Positions 14,219 to 15,183 of a DNA stretch of 15,183 bases are shown here, piece by piece (within the stretch, counting starts at the first letter, position 1; every line of letters starts with the position of its first letter). The DNA lies in assembly GCF_019649055.1 (NCBI RefSeq), contig NW_026570720.1, positions 1 through 15,183 on the forward strand, given 5' to 3'. The DNA comes from Paramacrobiotus metropolitanus (Eukaryota; Tardigrada; Eutardigrada; Parachela; Macrobiotidae). Under the pieces are notes generated by a model. The model was not told where the DNA came from. It saw nothing but the letters and a program-made list of their open reading frames with translations, and searched no databases. The position numbers and the translations under genes were made by a program.

Positions 14219-14735
14219 GGCTAGAAATAGTTTTCTACCGTTAGAAAGTAAAAAGCCGACCTAGTTGCGGCTAAAATCGACCTATAACCGTGACTTTACC
14301 AGTGTCGGTGTCGGTGTCGGTTCCGGTCGATTTCCTCCGTCCGAGGTCGGAAATCCGTCGTTTCCGTGCTGAAATCCGCTGTTAGAGTTGCGGGTCGGTG
14401 TTCAAACCGATGGTCCCCGTATAATTGGAGTAATCCGTTCGCGCTGCAGACTCTCGTTCGAGTCTGATCCGTCAGTTGGGAAAAGTCCGTGCTGTTGGGA
14501 ATGTGCTCTTCAATGTGGAAGAGACGAAGGAACTGTGCTCACCAGCTGGGTGAGAATCACTTCAGTGATCCTCGTTTTCCTCAGCTGTAAGACGATGCGA
14601 TCAATCCGATCAAAGTCAAGGGCAGAGATTGCTTCAGCAATCTATCTGACAGTGACTTTCAGGTTCCTCACGAGTTCTCCGTAGATGAAGCCTTCACCGT
14701 CTCCTCAAAGGGTCCGTTGAAAGAAAACCAAACGA

Positions 14736-14752
14736 TTCTGCTTACCATGTAA
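14736..14752 (-). other. Candidate LTR end/primer-binding start, or splice donor ATG|GTAAGC
   Basis: On the minus strand TTACA is followed by TGGTAAGCAG. An LTR ending in CA followed directly by TGG is the expected LTR/primer-binding junction, and a poly(A) signal lies about 35 bases upstream. However, the following bases do not match a tRNA 3' end that I recognise. The same bases form a good splice donor. The two readings cannot be separated here. Confidence 0.2.
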
Positions 14753-14782
14753 CAGGCAAGCGCGAGGAGATCACGAGTGTGC

Positions 14783-14798
14783 TTTATTGACAAATAAA
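14783..14798. promoter_or_regulatory. Poly(A) signals on both strands
   Basis: AATAAA is present on the minus strand (14783-14788) and on the plus strand (14793-14798). The minus copy could be the poly(A) signal of a 5' LTR R region. Another minus-strand AATAAA lies at 13506-13511, close to the ORF1 start. Confidence 0.4.
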
Positions 14799-15183
14799 GG
14801 GAACAATGCTGCGTAATAGCAGGAAAGCAAAACAAAGCACTGATGGCTAAGCAAGCAAGTGAATGCTAGAAAAGCTCTTGAGCGTTCGTCAAGGCGTGAA
14901 AGAAGCAACTGGCGGCAAGCACGTGCTGTGTGCCATCAGCTGTGTGATGATGCGCAGACTGGACTCAATCCAACGCGAGCGTACGCTGAGTCATACAGCG
15001 AGAGAGGGACGAGAGAGCAAGTATGCTCAGTGTGTGCGCCGCATATATCCGCTTCAGCGGATATGAGTGCAGTGCAGCAGCACACGTACGTACAGCGAGA
15101 GAGGCGATATGGCAAGCATGAGTGCAGTACGTCCATGGTGGGCCGTATGCACCAGGCGCAGTCATGTGCCTCTGTGCTCTGAC

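Larger units (their letters stand above)
13511..14247. repeat. Dispersed CCGTTAGAAA motif, eight copies
   Basis: Copies (allowing one or two changes) lie at 13511-13520, 13930-13939, 13958-13967, 13998-14007, 14049-14058, 14176-14185, 14218-14227 and 14238-14247. On the element sense strand it reads TTTCTAACGG. Spacing is irregular, 20 to over 100 bases among the last seven. It could be a protein-binding site or branch-point-like RNA motif. Confidence 0.7.
14556..15064. repeat. Three hairpins with C-TTCA-G loops
   Basis: Inverted repeats with the same TTCA loop closed by C-G lie at 14556-14569 (5-bp stem), 14626-14643 (7-bp) and 15045-15064 (8-bp, ATATCCGC arms). A fourth, with GCATCCGC arms, is at 7147-7166 inside the protease ORF. 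Confidence 0.6.
1..15183 (-). mobile_element. Giant Ty3/gypsy-type LTR retroelement, 3' end beyond window
   Basis: All long credible reading frames lie on the minus strand and follow gag - protease - RT - RNase H - integrase order, which defines the Ty3/gypsy superfamily. Seen directly: a CX2CX4HX4C knuckle, an LDTGA protease site, a YIDD polymerase box, RNase H acidic residues and an HHCC plus D,D35E integrase. The coding span exceeds 13.4 kb. Both ends are uncertain: no repeated LTR pair is visible, the leftmost ORF runs off the window, and the right end is non-coding sequence that may be LTR, leader or host flank. Several frame changes suggest a damaged copy or indel errors in the sequence. 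A retrovirus-like (errantivirus) status is possible only if the edge ORF is an envelope, which is not shown. Confidence 0.9.
13466..15183 (-). other. Non-coding leader and/or 5' LTR region
   Basis: No convincing ORF on either strand in 1.7 kb. Composition changes along it: 13500-13900 has promoter-like motifs, 13920-14290 is AT-rich with TTAGAAA repeats, and 14290-15183 is mixed with GA-rich stretches and short hairpins. The words TACAGCGAGAGAG (near 14994 and 15089) and ATGAGTGCAGT (twice near the right end) recur. For a minus-strand element this should hold the 5' LTR and leader, but no matching 3' LTR is in the window to set boundaries. Confidence 0.6.

Noticed and set aside
14449-14470. 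tRNA T-arm-like hairpin around GTTCGAG
   Set aside because: The loop is too long and no acceptor or anticodon arm surrounds it; not a tRNA.
14388-14684. Plus-strand 98-codon frame in the leader
   Set aside because: No recognisable domain or start context, and the length is not significant at this composition.

Overview
The window holds most of one very large Ty3/gypsy-type (Metaviridae-like) LTR retroelement, read on the minus strand. It encodes a zinc-knuckle Gag, an aspartic protease, a reverse transcriptase, an RNase H and a DDE integrase, in the pro-RT-RH-IN order of that superfamily. No host gene, rRNA, tRNA or bacterial feature was recognised. CRE, AP-1 and CCAAT motifs, poly(A) signals and a candidate splice acceptor point to a eukaryotic, probably invertebrate animal, host. 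The species cannot be named from the sequence.

Layout in the direction of transcription (right to left). 15183-13466 is non-coding: a probable LTR and/or long leader with promoter-like motifs, eight TTAGAAA-type repeats and short hairpins. 13465-12551 is ORF1, a repetitive low-complexity protein. 12549-10282 is ORF2, a long coiled-coil protein. 10381-8792 is Gag, with a capsid-like region, a Y/Q/G-rich and RGG stretch and a CX2CX4HX4C knuckle. 8795-6690 carries the protease. 6874-5039 is an acidic linker with two similar beta-rich modules. 4983-2140 is RT, RNase H and integrase. 2269-1205 is the integrase C-terminus with a GPY/F-like end, an AT-hook and a histone-H1-like tail. A 176-base gap follows, then an ORF from 1028 that runs off the left edge, with a good candidate 3' splice site just before its ATG.

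The coding region therefore exceeds 13.4 kb, roughly twice a typical gypsy element. The extra length is the two ORFs ahead of Gag, the long pro-RT linker, the integrase tail and the ORF in the env position. The reading frame changes six times. Two junctions look like designed stop/start overlaps (TAACATG and ATGA). Three are one-base phase changes at or near short homopolymers. One is a 23-bp partial duplication that breaks pol. This copy is thus probably not autonomous as written, unless the one-base shifts are sequencing errors or programmed.

No 3' LTR is visible because the last ORF is still open at base 1. The LTR boundaries on the right can only be guessed.
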